Positions 7,867-16,346 of a DNA stretch of 64,000 nucleotides are shown piece by piece (position 1 is the first letter of the stretch; the number at the start of each line of letters is the position of its first letter). The position numbers and the translations under genes were made by a program. This DNA is from Fretibacterium fastidiosum. GTDB lineage: Bacteria > Synergistota > Synergistia > Synergistales > Aminobacteriaceae. The stretch is from positions 434,001 through 498,000 of the forward strand of contig NZ_OZ209244.1 in the NCBI RefSeq assembly GCF_964642095.1. The letters run 5' to 3'. The notes beneath the pieces are model-generated. The model had not been told where the DNA came from and did no database searches. It worked only from the letters and a program-made list of their open reading frames with translations.

Positions 7867-8199
7867 ATGAGCGCAATTGTTGAACTGACGAAGGAGAACT
7901 ACGAGGCCGAAATCAAGGAGAGCCCCATCCCTGTGGTGGTGGACTTCTGGGGGCCCAAGTGCGGTCCCTGCATGGCGTTGATGCCGAAGTACCACGAGTT
8001 GGCCGACAACCCGAAGTATGAGGGCAAGGTCAAGTTCTGCTCGGTGGATACCTCCAAGAATCGCCGCGTGGCCATCGGCCTGAAGGTCATGGCTCAGCCC
8101 ACCTTCCTCTTCTGGAAGGGCGGTGCGGAGGTGGCCCGCCTCAGCGGCGACGGCACGTCGATCGAGGGCATCACGGCCGAGGTCGACAAGATGCTCTAA
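7867..8199 (+). CDS. trxA: Thioredoxin of the glycine reductase system
   Basis: A 110-aa thioredoxin with the redox motif CGPC in VVDFWGPKCGPCMAL and the cis-proline segment MAQPTFLFW. The usual WCGPC is KCGPC here, as in some grd-linked thioredoxins. It should reduce selenoprotein GrdA after each turnover, receiving electrons from a thioredoxin reductase that is not encoded nearby. It lies between grdX and grdE with GGAGG upstream. Confidence 0.92.
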   Translation: MSAIVELTKENYEAEIKESPIPVVVDFWGPKCGPCMALMPKYHELADNPKYEGKVKFCSVDTSKNRRVAIGLKVMAQPTFLFWKGGAEVARLSGDGTSIEGITAEVDKML

Positions 8200-8362
8200 A
8201 CCGGAGCGTGCGTTCGGGTGAGGCGTCCAGGCCGGCACGGCGGAGTCCGTGGCTGGCGCGGCCCTCACCCATGGTATCGGTTTTCAGGAAGCGCGGGGTC
8301 GCCCGAAAGGCGTTCTCGGCTTTCCTGAGAACGACAGGAGCTGGAAAGGAGGAGTACTTTTT

Positions 8363-9655
8363 ATGAGACTGGAACTTCACAAGCTTTTTGTCAAGCAGCT
8401 TAAGTTCGGCGACAAGACCGGCTTCTCCGGCGGCACTCTGACCGTGAACAAGAAGGAGTTGCTGGACCTCATCGCCGAGGACCCGCTCCTTGGGAAGAAC
8501 CTCGACGTCGATCTGGCGATGCCGGGCGAGAGCGTCCGCATCATGCCGGTGAAGGACGTCGTTGAGCCCCGCTGGAAGATCGAGGGCAAGGGGCAGGTGT
8601 TCCCCGGCATTCTGGGCGACGTCGAGACCGTCGGCGAGGGCAAGACGCTCGTTCTCTCCGGCGCGGCCGTCGTCACCGCCGGCAAGCTGGTGCGCTTCCA
8701 GGAGGGCATCATCGACATGACGGGCCCCGGCGCGGAGTACACGCCCTATTCCGAGACGTGCAACGTCGTCCTGGTCCTGGAGCCGTCGGACCCGGAGATG
8801 GACAAGCACGACTACGAGAAGGCCTGCCGCGTGGCTGGGATCAAGGCCGCTGCCTATCTGGCGAAGGCCTGTGCCGACGTCAAGGCGGAGAAGGTGGAGA
8901 TCTACAACCAGGCTAACATCAAGGAGGCCATGTGGGCCCATCCCGGCCTGCCGAAGGTGGGCTACCTCTACATGCTCCAGACCCAGGGTCTGCTCCACGA
9001 CACCTACCTCTACGGCGTGGACGTGAAGAAGATCCTGCCGACGGTCCTCTCCCCGCTCGAGGTCATGGACGGCGCCATCGCCTCCGGAAACTGCGTCTCC
9101 GCCTGTGACAAGAACAGCACCTACTCCCACCAGAACAACCCCATCATCGCGGACATGCTGAAGCGCCACGGGCGGGATTTCAACTTCGTGACCTGCATCG
9201 TCACGAACGAGAACGTCACCCTGGCCGACAAGCGCCGCAGCAGCACCTACGCCACGAAGCTGGCCGCCATGCTGGGTCTGGATGGCGTGGTCATCAGCGA
9301 GGAAGGCTTCGGCAACCCGGACGCCGACCTGGTGATGAACTGCTGGAAGGCGGAGCGCCTGGGCATCAAGACCACGCTCATGACGGACGAGTACGCCGGA
9401 CAGGACGGCGCGAGCCAGTCCCTGGCGGACTCCTGCCCCGAGGGCGACGCCTGCGTCACCGCCGGCAACGCCAACGAGGTCATCGTTCTGCCCCCGATGC
9501 AGAAGGTCATCGGCTACGCCGAGGAGGCCAACGTCATCGCGGGTGGCTGGCAGGGCTCCCTGGCCGAGGACGGCACGATCACCGTCGAGCTCCAGGCCAT
9601 CACGGGCGCCACGAGCGAGCTGGGCTACACGAAGCTGGGCGCCTACACGCTGTAG
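8363..9655 (+). CDS. grdE: Glycine reductase component B, subunits alpha/beta (GrdE proprotein)
   Basis: A 430-aa proprotein of substrate-binding protein B. It is processed at an Asn-Cys bond to create a pyruvoyl (carbonyl) group that binds glycine as a Schiff base; the segment ASGNCVSACDK near residue 240 is the likely site. The start at 8363 (MRLELHKL) has AAAGGAGGAG upstream; an in-frame ATG at 8249 adds 38 unrelated residues. The 160-base gap after trxA holds no gene. It works with GrdB to hand a carboxymethyl group to GrdA. Confidence 0.93.
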   Translation: MRLELHKLFVKQLKFGDKTGFSGGTLTVNKKELLDLIAEDPLLGKNLDVDLAMPGESVRIMPVKDVVEPRWKIEGKGQVFPGILGDVETVGEGKTLVLSGAAVVTAGKLVRFQEGIIDMTGPGAEYTPYSETCNVVLVLEPSDPEMDKHDYEKACRVAGIKAAAYLAKACADVKAEKVEIYNQANIKEAMWAHPGLPKVGYLYMLQTQGLLHDTYLYGVDVKKILPTVLSPLEVMDGAIASGNCVSACDKNSTYSHQNNPIIADMLKRHGRDFNFVTCIVTNENVTLADKRRSSTYATKLAAMLGLDGVVISEEGFGNPDADLVMNCWKAERLGIKTTLMTDEYAGQDGASQSLADSCPEGDACVTAGNANEVIVLPPMQKVIGYAEEANVIAGGWQGSLAEDGTITVELQAITGATSELGYTKLGAYTL

Positions 9656-9721
9656 CCGGACCCGGCCCGATTTTTCAGGAAAATCCTAAGTTAAGGAACT
9701 TTAGAAAGGAAGGTGTCAAAC

Positions 9722-10198
9722 ATGGGGAAACTGGCAGGCAAGAAGCTTTTGCTTCTCGGTGAGCGCGATGGCGTTCCCGGACCGGCCATGGAAGCATGTT
9801 TGAAGGACAGCGGCGCTGAGATACTCTTCTCCGCCACCGAGTGCTTCGTCTGAACCGCCGCAGGAGCGATGGACCTGCAGAACCAGCAGCGCGTCAAGGA
9901 TGCTGGTGAGAAGTACGGAACCGATTGCATCGTGATTCTGGGTTCCTCCGACGCCGAGGGCGCGGAGATCTACGCAGAGACCGTCAGCAACGGGGACCCG
10001 ACTTTCGCAGGCCCGCTCGCCGGAGTTTCGTTGAAACTCCCCGTCTATCACGTTTTTGATCCCGTCATTCGTGCCGAGTGCGATCCCCAGGCCTGGGAGG
10101 AGCAGATCAGCATGATGGAGATGGTGCTTGATCCGGAGGCATTGGCCGCCGCTGTCAAAGGCATGCGCGACCAGTACAGCGAGGGTGCGATCGACTAG
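9722..10198 (+). CDS. grdA: Glycine reductase selenoprotein A, copy 1 (in-frame UGA = selenocysteine 44)
   Basis: A 158-aa selenoprotein that carries the carboxymethyl group and presents it as a selenoether to protein C. UGA at 9851-9853 is codon 44, in the invariant context ECFV-Sec-TAAGAMDLQNQ; reading through it gives one continuous protein ending YSEGAID. AAGGAAGGTG lies upstream. Gene finders that stop at UGA will report only the 109-aa tail from 9869. Followed by a near-identical second copy 123 bases later. Confidence 0.95.
9854..9884 (+). promoter_or_regulatory. SECIS-like hairpin of grdA copy 1
   Basis: Directly after the UGA (9851-9853) a short stem GCAGG (9860-9864) pairs with CCTGC (9874-9878) around the loop AGCGATGGA. 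Position and size fit a bacterial SECIS element read by SelB. Confidence 0.65.
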
Positions 10199-10321
10199 TC
10201 GGGCATACGACGCCTCTCAATCACAGCACCAGCCCCCTTGAAGGAAGCCTTCGAGGTTGTCCTTCGCCAAGAGGGCATCGGTTTTTGAAGTTTTTATATC
10301 TCAGAAAGGAAGGTGTCAAAC

Positions 10322-10798
10322 ATGGGGAAACTGGCAGGCAAGAAGCTTTTGCTTCTCGGTGAGCGCGATGGCGTTCCCGGACCGGCCATGGAAGCATGTT
10401 TGAAGGACAGCGGCGCTGAGATCCTCTTCTCCGCCACCGAGTGCTTCGTCTGAACCGCCGCAGGGGCGATGGACCTGCAGAACCAGCAGCGCGTCAAGGA
10501 TGCTGGTGAGAAGTACGGAACCGATTGCATCGTGATTCTGGGTTCCTCCGACGCCGAGGGCGCGGAGATCTACGCAGAGACCGTCAGCAACGGGGACCCG
10601 ACTTTCGCAGGCCCGCTCGCCGGAGTTTCGTTGAAACTCCCCGTCTATCACATTTTCGATCCCGTCATTCGTGCCGAGTGTGATCCCAAGGCCTGGGAGG
10701 AGCAGATCAGCATGATGGAGATGGTGCTTGATCCGGAGGCATTGGCCGCCGCTGTCAAGGGCATGCGCGACCAGTACAGCGAGGGTGCGATCGATTAA
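10322..10798 (+). CDS. grdA: Glycine reductase selenoprotein A, copy 2 (in-frame UGA = selenocysteine 44)
   Basis: A 158-aa second GrdA, identical to copy 1 except for Val to Ile in YHIFDP and Gln to Lys in ECDPKAW. UGA at 10451-10453 encodes the catalytic selenocysteine. It retains the ribosome-binding site and the post-UGA hairpin (10460-10478, loop AGGGGCGATGGA region with one base change), so it should be functional. Duplication may raise GrdA dosage, since protein A is small and needed in excess of B and C; this is inference. Confidence 0.95.
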
Positions 10799-10887
10799 TC
10801 GACCCGGTGACTGAACTTGCCCGTCTGCGATCAACGCAGACCAGCATATCATCTGATTGGATGCAACTCAGGAAAGGTGGGATTGAC

Positions 10888-12192
10888 ATGGCATTTCGCA
10901 TCGTTCACTACATCAACCAGTTCTACGCTGGCATCGGTGGAGAGGAAAAGGCCGACTACAAGCCCGAAATTCGCGAGGGCGTCGTGGGGCCGGGCACGGC
11001 CCTGAAGGGCGCCCTGGGCTCCGAGGCCGAGGTGGTCGCCACGGTCATCTGCGGCGACTCCTACTTCGCCTCCAACATGGAGAAGGCCAGCGCGGACATC
11101 ATCGAGATGATCAAGAAGTACAAGCCGGATGCCTTCATCGCCGGGCCTGCGTTCAACGCGGGCCGCTACGGCACGGCCTGCGGCGCAATGTGCGCGGCCG
11201 TCGCGAAGGAGCTGGGCATCCCCGTGGTCAGCGGCATGTACCCGGAGAACCCCGGCGTGGAGATGTACAAGAAGGCCCTCTACATCGTGGAGACGCCGGA
11301 CAGCGCCGTCGGCATGAAGAAGGCCGTCCCCGCCATGGCGAAGCTGCTCATGAAGCTCCTGAAGAAGGAGCCCCTGGGCAAGCCGGCGGAGGAGGGTTAC
11401 ATCGAGCGCGGCATCCGCAAGAACAAGTTCTACGAAAAACTCGCCGCCGAGCGCTGCGTCGACATGTTCGTCGCCAAGATGAAGGGGCTTCCCTTCGAGA
11501 CCGAGTACAAGATGCCGGTCTTCGACCGCGTTCCCCCTCAGCCCCCGGTGAAGGACATGAAGCACGCCACGATCGCCCTGGTGACCTCGGGCGGCATCGT
11601 CCCGAAGGGGAACCCGGACCACATCGAGGCCTCGAGCGCCAGCCATTACGGCACCTACGACATCACGGGCGTGATGGACCTGACCACCGACAAGTACCGC
11701 ACGGCCCACGGCGGCTACGACGCCACCTACGCCGACCAGGACGCGGACCGCGTCCTGCCCGTGGACGTGCTGCGCGATATGGAAAAGGAAGGCGTCATCG
11801 GCAAGCTGTACAACAAGTTCTCCACCACCGTTGGAAACGGAACCGCCGTGGCCAACGCCAAGCGCTTCGGCGCGGAGATCGCCAACAAGCTGGTGGCGGA
11901 CGGGGTTACCGCCGTCATCCTGACCTCCACCTGAGGCACCTGCACTCGTTGCGGTGCAACGATGGTCAAGGAAATTGAGCGCAAGCTGCCGGTCGTTCAC
12001 ATGTGCACGATCGTCCCCATCTCCCTCACGGTCGGTGCGAACCGAATCGTCCCCACGATCGCGATCCCGCACCCGCTTGGCGATCCCACGAGGACGCCGG
12101 AGGAGGAAAAGGCTCTGCGCCGTCGCCTCGTCGAGAGGGCCCTGAAGGCGCTTCAGACGGATATCTCAGAGCAGACGGTGTTCACGGAATAG
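10888..12192 (+). CDS. grdB: Glycine reductase component B, subunit gamma (GrdB selenoprotein, in-frame UGA)
   Basis: A 434-aa substrate-specific selenoprotein of the B component. It opens MAFRIVHYINQFYAG, ending TDISEQTVFTE. UGA at 11932-11934 is codon 349, in VILTST-Sec-GTCTRCGATM, matching the known Sec position near residue 350 of GrdB. The glycine-type sequence and operon suggest glycine rather than sarcosine or betaine as substrate. AGGAAAGGTGG lies upstream of ATG 10888; the in-frame ATG region from 10807 is a 5' extension. Confidence 0.95.
11935..11962 (+). promoter_or_regulatory. SECIS-like hairpin of grdB
   Basis: Immediately after the UGA, GCACC (11936-11940) pairs with GGTGC (11953-11957) around a 12-base loop. 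It matches the spacing of the grdA hairpins and is inside the coding sequence, as expected for bacterial SECIS elements. Confidence 0.6.
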
Positions 12193-12208
12193 CAGAACGC
12201 CATCCTCA

Positions 12209-12236
12209 AGGGGCCCAGGAGCTGTTCCCGGGCCCC
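12209..12236 (+). terminator. GC-rich hairpin after grdB
   Basis: GGGGCCCAGG pairs imperfectly with CCCGGGCCCC a few bases after the grdB stop, followed by TGCTTTG. It could be a partial terminator or an mRNA 3' end that sets the relative levels of A/B and C components. Confidence 0.5.
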
Positions 12237-12297
12237 TGCTTTGTACCCACCCACTGCGGCAGCGACGCTACGCCCCTCGCCCGGAAGAATTTTGAGG

Positions 12298-12323
12298 TAT
12301 GATATAAGGACCCCCATGGGGGT
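12298..12323 (+). promoter_or_regulatory. Candidate -10 box and 14-bp palindrome upstream of grdC
   Basis: TATGAT (12298-12303) followed by the perfect palindrome ACCCCCATGGGGGT (12310-12323) lies 33 bases before the grdC start. The palindrome would fall at or near the transcript start. No good -35 is present. It may be an operator or leader hairpin. Confidence 0.35.
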
Positions 12324-12355
12324 GATCCGCAAGCTCTTTTTAAGGAGGACTCTGG

Positions 12356-13897
12356 ATGTCCACAGTCGGTATCAAAAGTTACGCTTATTGTTTGAACCAC
12401 GCGCCCGAGACGGGGAGCTACTACGGCGGCACCCCCTACGAAGCCCGTCACAGCGGCAAGGAGAAGGAGTACGTCGATGCCCTGCCCAAGCACCTGCAGA
12501 CCTACGAGGAAGCCCTGCAGTATGCGCCCAACCAGGCCTACATCGGCGGCCTGAGCTACGAGGAGTTCGAGGCGGCCAAGGCGCCCTGGATCGACAACCG
12601 CCTGAGCGACGCAAAGCGCTACGGCAAGTTCGGCGAGATCATGCCGGAGGACGAGTTCCTGGCGCTGATCTCCGCCTGCGACGAGTTTGAGCTGGTGTGG
12701 CTGGAGAAGGGCTTTGCGGCGGCGGCGGCCGAGAAGCTGGGCAAGGACCCCATCATCACGGAGGCCATCGTGAAGCGCGTGCTGCGCACGAAGAACATGC
12801 AGGAGCTCTCCGCCATCGAGGAGGAGGTCAAGGACCGCGCCGCGCTGCCCCTCTACTTCGACCATAAGGTCGTGGGCTGCGTCCGCAGCGGGCACCCCAC
12901 GGACGCCTGCCTCACCGCCCACGTCCTGATGGAGAACCTGGCGGGCAAGGCGTCGGGCGTCCTCGCCCTGCTGCACCTGCTGAAGAACAGCGGCATGGCC
13001 CCGACGGACCTCGACTTCGTCATCGAGTGCTCCGAGGAGGGCGCAGGGGACGTTGGGCAGAGGGCGGGCGGCAACTTCGCCAAGGCCATCGCCGAGGTCG
13101 CGGGCTGCACCAACGCCTCCGGCTGCGACGTGCGCGGCTTCTGCGCCGGCCCCGTCAACGCGATGATCGCAGCGGCCTCGCAGGTGGCCGCAGGCGCGCG
13201 CAGGAACATCGCGGTGGTCGCGGGCGGGTCCATCCCCAAGCTCTACATGAACAGCCGCGACCACGTCAAAAAGGGCCTCAAGGCCTTGGAGGACTGCGTG
13301 GGCAGCTTCGCCGTGCTGCTGGTCCCCGACGACGGCACCAACCCCGTCATGCGACTGGACGTCCTGGGCAAGCACACCGTCGGCGCAGGGGGCGCCCCTC
13401 AGGCCGTCACCTCCGCCCTGACCTTCGAGCCGCTCCAGGCCGCGGGACTGACCTTCGCGGACGTCGATCGCTTCGCCCCCGAACTGCAGAACCACGAGAT
13501 CACGATGCCGGCCGGCGCGGGCGACGTGCCCCTGGCCAACATCAAGATGATCGCGGCCCTCGCCGTCATGAAGAAGGCCATCGAGAAGGCCGACATGGAG
13601 TCCTTCATCAAAGAGCACGGGACGGTGGGCTACGCCCCCACGCAGGGGCACATCCCCGCAGGAGCGCCCTTCATCGGCCCGGCCTGCGAGGGCATCCGGG
13701 CGGGCAAGATGAAGCGCGTCATGATCATCGGCAAGGGCAGCCTCTTCCTGGCGCGCCTGACCAACCTGGCGGACGGCGCCTCCTTCCTCATCGAGGCCCC
13801 CACCGGCGGCGGGGCATCGGGAGCGGCCGTCAGCAAGGAGGACGTGAAGGCCCTGATCCTGGAGGCGCTCTCCGAAGTCGCGGAGAAGCTGAATTAG
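12356..13897 (+). CDS. grdC: Glycine reductase component C, beta subunit
   Basis: A 513-aa subunit of protein C, which takes the carboxymethyl-selenoether from GrdA and releases acetyl phosphate. It opens MSTVGIKSYAYCLNHAPE and contains CTNASGCDVRGFCAGP and GSIPKLYMNSRDHVKKG. The fold resembles thiolase/ketoacyl synthase III-type enzymes with catalytic cysteines. TAAGGAGGA precedes the ATG. Separated from grdB by 163 bases carrying a hairpin and possible promoter; grdD follows 13 bases later. Confidence 0.95.
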   Translation: MSTVGIKSYAYCLNHAPETGSYYGGTPYEARHSGKEKEYVDALPKHLQTYEEALQYAPNQAYIGGLSYEEFEAAKAPWIDNRLSDAKRYGKFGEIMPEDEFLALISACDEFELVWLEKGFAAAAAEKLGKDPIITEAIVKRVLRTKNMQELSAIEEEVKDRAALPLYFDHKVVGCVRSGHPTDACLTAHVLMENLAGKASGVLALLHLLKNSGMAPTDLDFVIECSEEGAGDVGQRAGGNFAKAIAEVAGCTNASGCDVRGFCAGPVNAMIAAASQVAAGARRNIAVVAGGSIPKLYMNSRDHVKKGLKALEDCVGSFAVLLVPDDGTNPVMRLDVLGKHTVGAGGAPQAVTSALTFEPLQAAGLTFADVDRFAPELQNHEITMPAGAGDVPLANIKMIAALAVMKKAIEKADMESFIKEHGTVGYAPTQGHIPAGAPFIGPACEGIRAGKMKRVMIIGKGSLFLARLTNLADGASFLIEAPTGGGASGAAVSKEDVKALILEALSEVAEKLN

Positions 13898-13910
13898 GGG
13901 GGCACGGGCT

Positions 13911-15059
13911 ATGTCTGATGCGATCAAAAAATTAGTCGGCACGGCCCTGGCAGAGCTCGTGGAATCCGCCAGGAGCGGAGGCCCCAAGGTCCGCGTCGGC
14001 CTGATGGCCGCCGGCAGCGAGCATGGGCCGGAGGAGATCGCGCGCGGCGCGCGCCTCGCCATGCAGAACTACCACAACGTCAAGCCCGTCATGATCGGGC
14101 CGCGCCTGCCCGGCTACGAGGACCTGGAGTACATCGAGTGCGCGGCGGAGGACGTCCCCGAAACGCTCGAGGCCGCCGTGAAGGAGGGGCGCGTGGAGGG
14201 CGCGGTGGCGATGCACTTCCCCTTCCCCCTGGGCGTCACCACCATCGGCCGGGTCCTGACCCCCGGCAGGGGCACCCCCATGATCCTGGCCTCCACCACC
14301 GGCACCTCCTCCACCGTGCGCGGCGAGGCCATGCTGCGCAACGCGATCTACGGCATCGCCACGGCGAAGGCACTGGGCCTGAAGAACCCGACGGTGGGCA
14401 TCCTGAACGTGGACACGGCGCAGCCGGTCTTCCGCTCCCTGTCCCACATGAAGGAAAAGGGCTACGACATCACCTTCGGCCAGTCCACCCGGGCGGACGG
14501 CGGCAGCGTGCTTCGGGGCAACGACATCCTGAGCGGTGCCGTGGACGTCTGCGTGACGGACACCCTGACCGGCAACGTGCTGTGCAAGATGTTCAGCTCC
14601 TTCACCACGGGCGGCTCCTTCGAGGCCACGGGCTGGGGCTACGGTCCTTCCTGCGGCGAGGGCTGGAAGAACGTCGTCTCCATCGTCTCCCGCGCGTCGG
14701 GCGCGCCGGTCATCGCGAACGCCATGGGCTTCACGGCGGCCGTCGTGGCGGCAGGCCTTCCGGCCCTGGTGGCGGAGGAACTGGCCGCGGCCCGCAAGGC
14801 CGGGCTGGACGATGAGATCGCGGCCCTGACGCCCAGGGCCGCGGCAGCGGAGGAGGACGTGAAGGCCCCCGCCGCGGAGCCCACGGACGACGAGCTGCAC
14901 GGCATCGACGTCCTGGAGATCGACAACGCCGTCAAGGTCCTCTGGAAGGCGAACATCTACGCCGAATCCGCCATGGGCTGCACCGGCCCCGTCATCAAGA
15001 TGCCGGCCCGCCACATGGACAAGGCCAGAGAGCTCTTGAAGCAGAACGGATACCTGTAG
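13911..15059 (+). CDS. grdD: Glycine reductase component C, alpha subunit
   Basis: A 382-aa partner of GrdC; together they form acetyl phosphate, from which acetate kinase can make ATP. The sequence resembles the PlsX/phosphotransacetylase-like family (VRVGLMAAGSEHGPEEI; TPMILASTTGTSSTVRGEAM). The C-terminal segment MGCTGPVIKMP is typical of GrdD. A 45-residue Ala/Glu-rich linker precedes it. It closes the grd operon and is followed by a strong hairpin. Confidence 0.94.
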   Translation: MSDAIKKLVGTALAELVESARSGGPKVRVGLMAAGSEHGPEEIARGARLAMQNYHNVKPVMIGPRLPGYEDLEYIECAAEDVPETLEAAVKEGRVEGAVAMHFPFPLGVTTIGRVLTPGRGTPMILASTTGTSSTVRGEAMLRNAIYGIATAKALGLKNPTVGILNVDTAQPVFRSLSHMKEKGYDITFGQSTRADGGSVLRGNDILSGAVDVCVTDTLTGNVLCKMFSSFTTGGSFEATGWGYGPSCGEGWKNVVSIVSRASGAPVIANAMGFTAAVVAAGLPALVAEELAAARKAGLDDEIAALTPRAAAAEEDVKAPAAEPTDDELHGIDVLEIDNAVKVLWKANIYAESAMGCTGPVIKMPARHMDKARELLKQNGYL

Positions 15060-15075
15060 GCAGAACGCCGGAACG

Positions 15076-15114
15076 TCGGGCGGGCTCTCCCCCTGGGGAG
15101 GGCCCGCCCTTTGT
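15076..15114 (+). terminator. Terminator of the grd operon
   Basis: GGGCGGGCTCTCCC pairs with GGGGAGGGCCCGCCC around a short CCT loop and is followed by TTTG, 17 bases after the grdD stop. Confidence 0.75.
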
Positions 15115-15156
15115 CGTCAAGACCCCTCGGATGCTGCACGCGAGGGCGAAAAACGC

Positions 15157-15162
15157 TATAAT
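15157..15162 (+). promoter_or_regulatory. Candidate -10 box upstream of apbE
   Basis: TATAAT sits 20 bases before the GTG start of the flavin transferase, so the leader would be very short. A clear -35 is lacking. Confidence 0.4.
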
Positions 15163-15181
15163 GCGTTGGGAGGTGTCGAAC

Positions 15182-16297
15182 GTGTCCGTCATACGAAAGG
15201 AAAGCTTAAAGGGTGTCCTGTGGGCCGCTGCCCTGGCGCTCCTGCTGGGGCTTGTCGCGCTTTGGCCTCAGGAGCGCCCTGTGGGGGCACGGCGCGACGG
15301 CCTGGCCATGAACACGGTGATCCGGCTCCGCGTCGCAGGACTTCCCAGGGCGGAGGCCGAGGCCGCGCTGGACTGGGCCTTCGCCCTCCTGACAAGCCTG
15401 GACCACGAGCTCTCGATCTACGACGAGGGCTCCGACCTGTCGCGGGTCAACCGCAGCGCCGGAGGAAGCCCCGTGGCCGTTCCTCCGGACGTCTTCGCCG
15501 CCGTCTCGCGGGCCGCCGAGGCCTGCCGCACGACGGAGGGCGTCTTCAACCCGCTGATCGGCCCCGTCACGAAGCTCTGGCGGATCAACCGGCGTCAGGC
15601 AGACCCCGGAAGCCAGGCCTTTGTCCTGCCTCAGCAGGCAAGCCTGGACGCCCTGCTGCCCCTCACGGATCCGGAGGGGCTTGAGCTCCTCCCCGGCCCC
15701 CCGCCCGCCATCCGCTTGAAGCGGGCCGGCGCGGTGCTGGACCTCAGCGGCATCGCCAAGGGCTACGCCTCGGCACGGATCGCGGAGGGGCTGAGCCGGC
15801 GCGGCGTCCCCGCGGCCCTGATCGACCTGGGGGGCAACGTCCAGCTCCTGGGGGGCAGGAACGGCAGCCCATGGAACATCGGCATCCGCGACCCCCTGTC
15901 GGACGGGGGCGGGCCGCTTTTGGCCCTGGCGGTGAGGGACACGGCGGTCATCACCTCCGGCGCCTACGAGCGTTACAAGGTCATCGACGGCGTGCGCTAC
16001 TCCCACTTCTTCGACCCGCGCACGGGCCATCCCGTGCGGAACGACATGCTCTCGGCCACCCTGGTCACCCCGGACGGGGCCCTGGGGGACGCCCTGGCCA
16101 CCAGCTTCATGATCATGGGCTCAGCCCGCTCCATGGAGTTCCTGAGGGCGCACCCGGAGCTGGGCGCCGTGCTGGTCCGGCGCAGGGGCGGCCTCGCGGT
16201 GGAGGAGGGGCTGACCCTCCGGGACGTGGAGGTCCTGGTCACGGAGAACCTGCGGCGCTGCGTGAGCGAAAGCCGGGTCGTGGTCGAATACTTTTAG
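15182..16297 (+). CDS. apbE: FAD:protein FMN transferase (ApbE family)
   Basis: A 371-aa membrane-anchored enzyme that covalently attaches FMN to Thr/Ser of exported redox proteins such as Rnf/Nqr subunits. One N-terminal membrane helix (VLWAAALALLLGLVALWP) is followed by the ApbE domain: MNTVIRLRV, EGVFNPLIGPVTKLW, DLSGIAKGYA, LIDLGGNVQLLGG and YSHFFDPRTGHPV. GTG 15182 is chosen because GGAGGTG lies 7 bases upstream. No flavin acceptor is encoded nearby. Confidence 0.9.
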   Translation: MSVIRKESLKGVLWAAALALLLGLVALWPQERPVGARRDGLAMNTVIRLRVAGLPRAEAEAALDWAFALLTSLDHELSIYDEGSDLSRVNRSAGGSPVAVPPDVFAAVSRAAEACRTTEGVFNPLIGPVTKLWRINRRQADPGSQAFVLPQQASLDALLPLTDPEGLELLPGPPPAIRLKRAGAVLDLSGIAKGYASARIAEGLSRRGVPAALIDLGGNVQLLGGRNGSPWNIGIRDPLSDGGGPLLALAVRDTAVITSGAYERYKVIDGVRYSHFFDPRTGHPVRNDMLSATLVTPDGALGDALATSFMIMGSARSMEFLRAHPELGAVLVRRRGGLAVEEGLTLRDVEVLVTENLRRCVSESRVVVEYF

Positions 16298-16346
16298 TGG
16301 CGACGCCCCGAAGGGCGTTTCGCCCGGTCGCGAAAGGACGGTCTTG

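Larger units (their letters stand above)
9703..10798 (+). repeat. Tandem duplication containing grdA
   Basis: Bases 9703-10195 recur at 10303-10795, an offset of exactly 600 bases. The copies share the ribosome-binding site, the UGA codon and its hairpin. I count about nine base differences across the genes, two of them changing residues (Val to Ile, Gln to Lys). The roughly 105-base linker between the copies differs from the sequence upstream of copy 1. Confidence 0.95.

Noticed and set aside
9716..10852. Minus-strand frames opposite both grdA copies
   Set aside because: Duplicated only because the DNA is duplicated; plus-strand selenoprotein reading explains the region fully.
12206..14062. 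618-aa minus-strand frame opposite grdC/grdD
   Set aside because: Antisense shadow of two well-recognised genes; no initiation site or domain.
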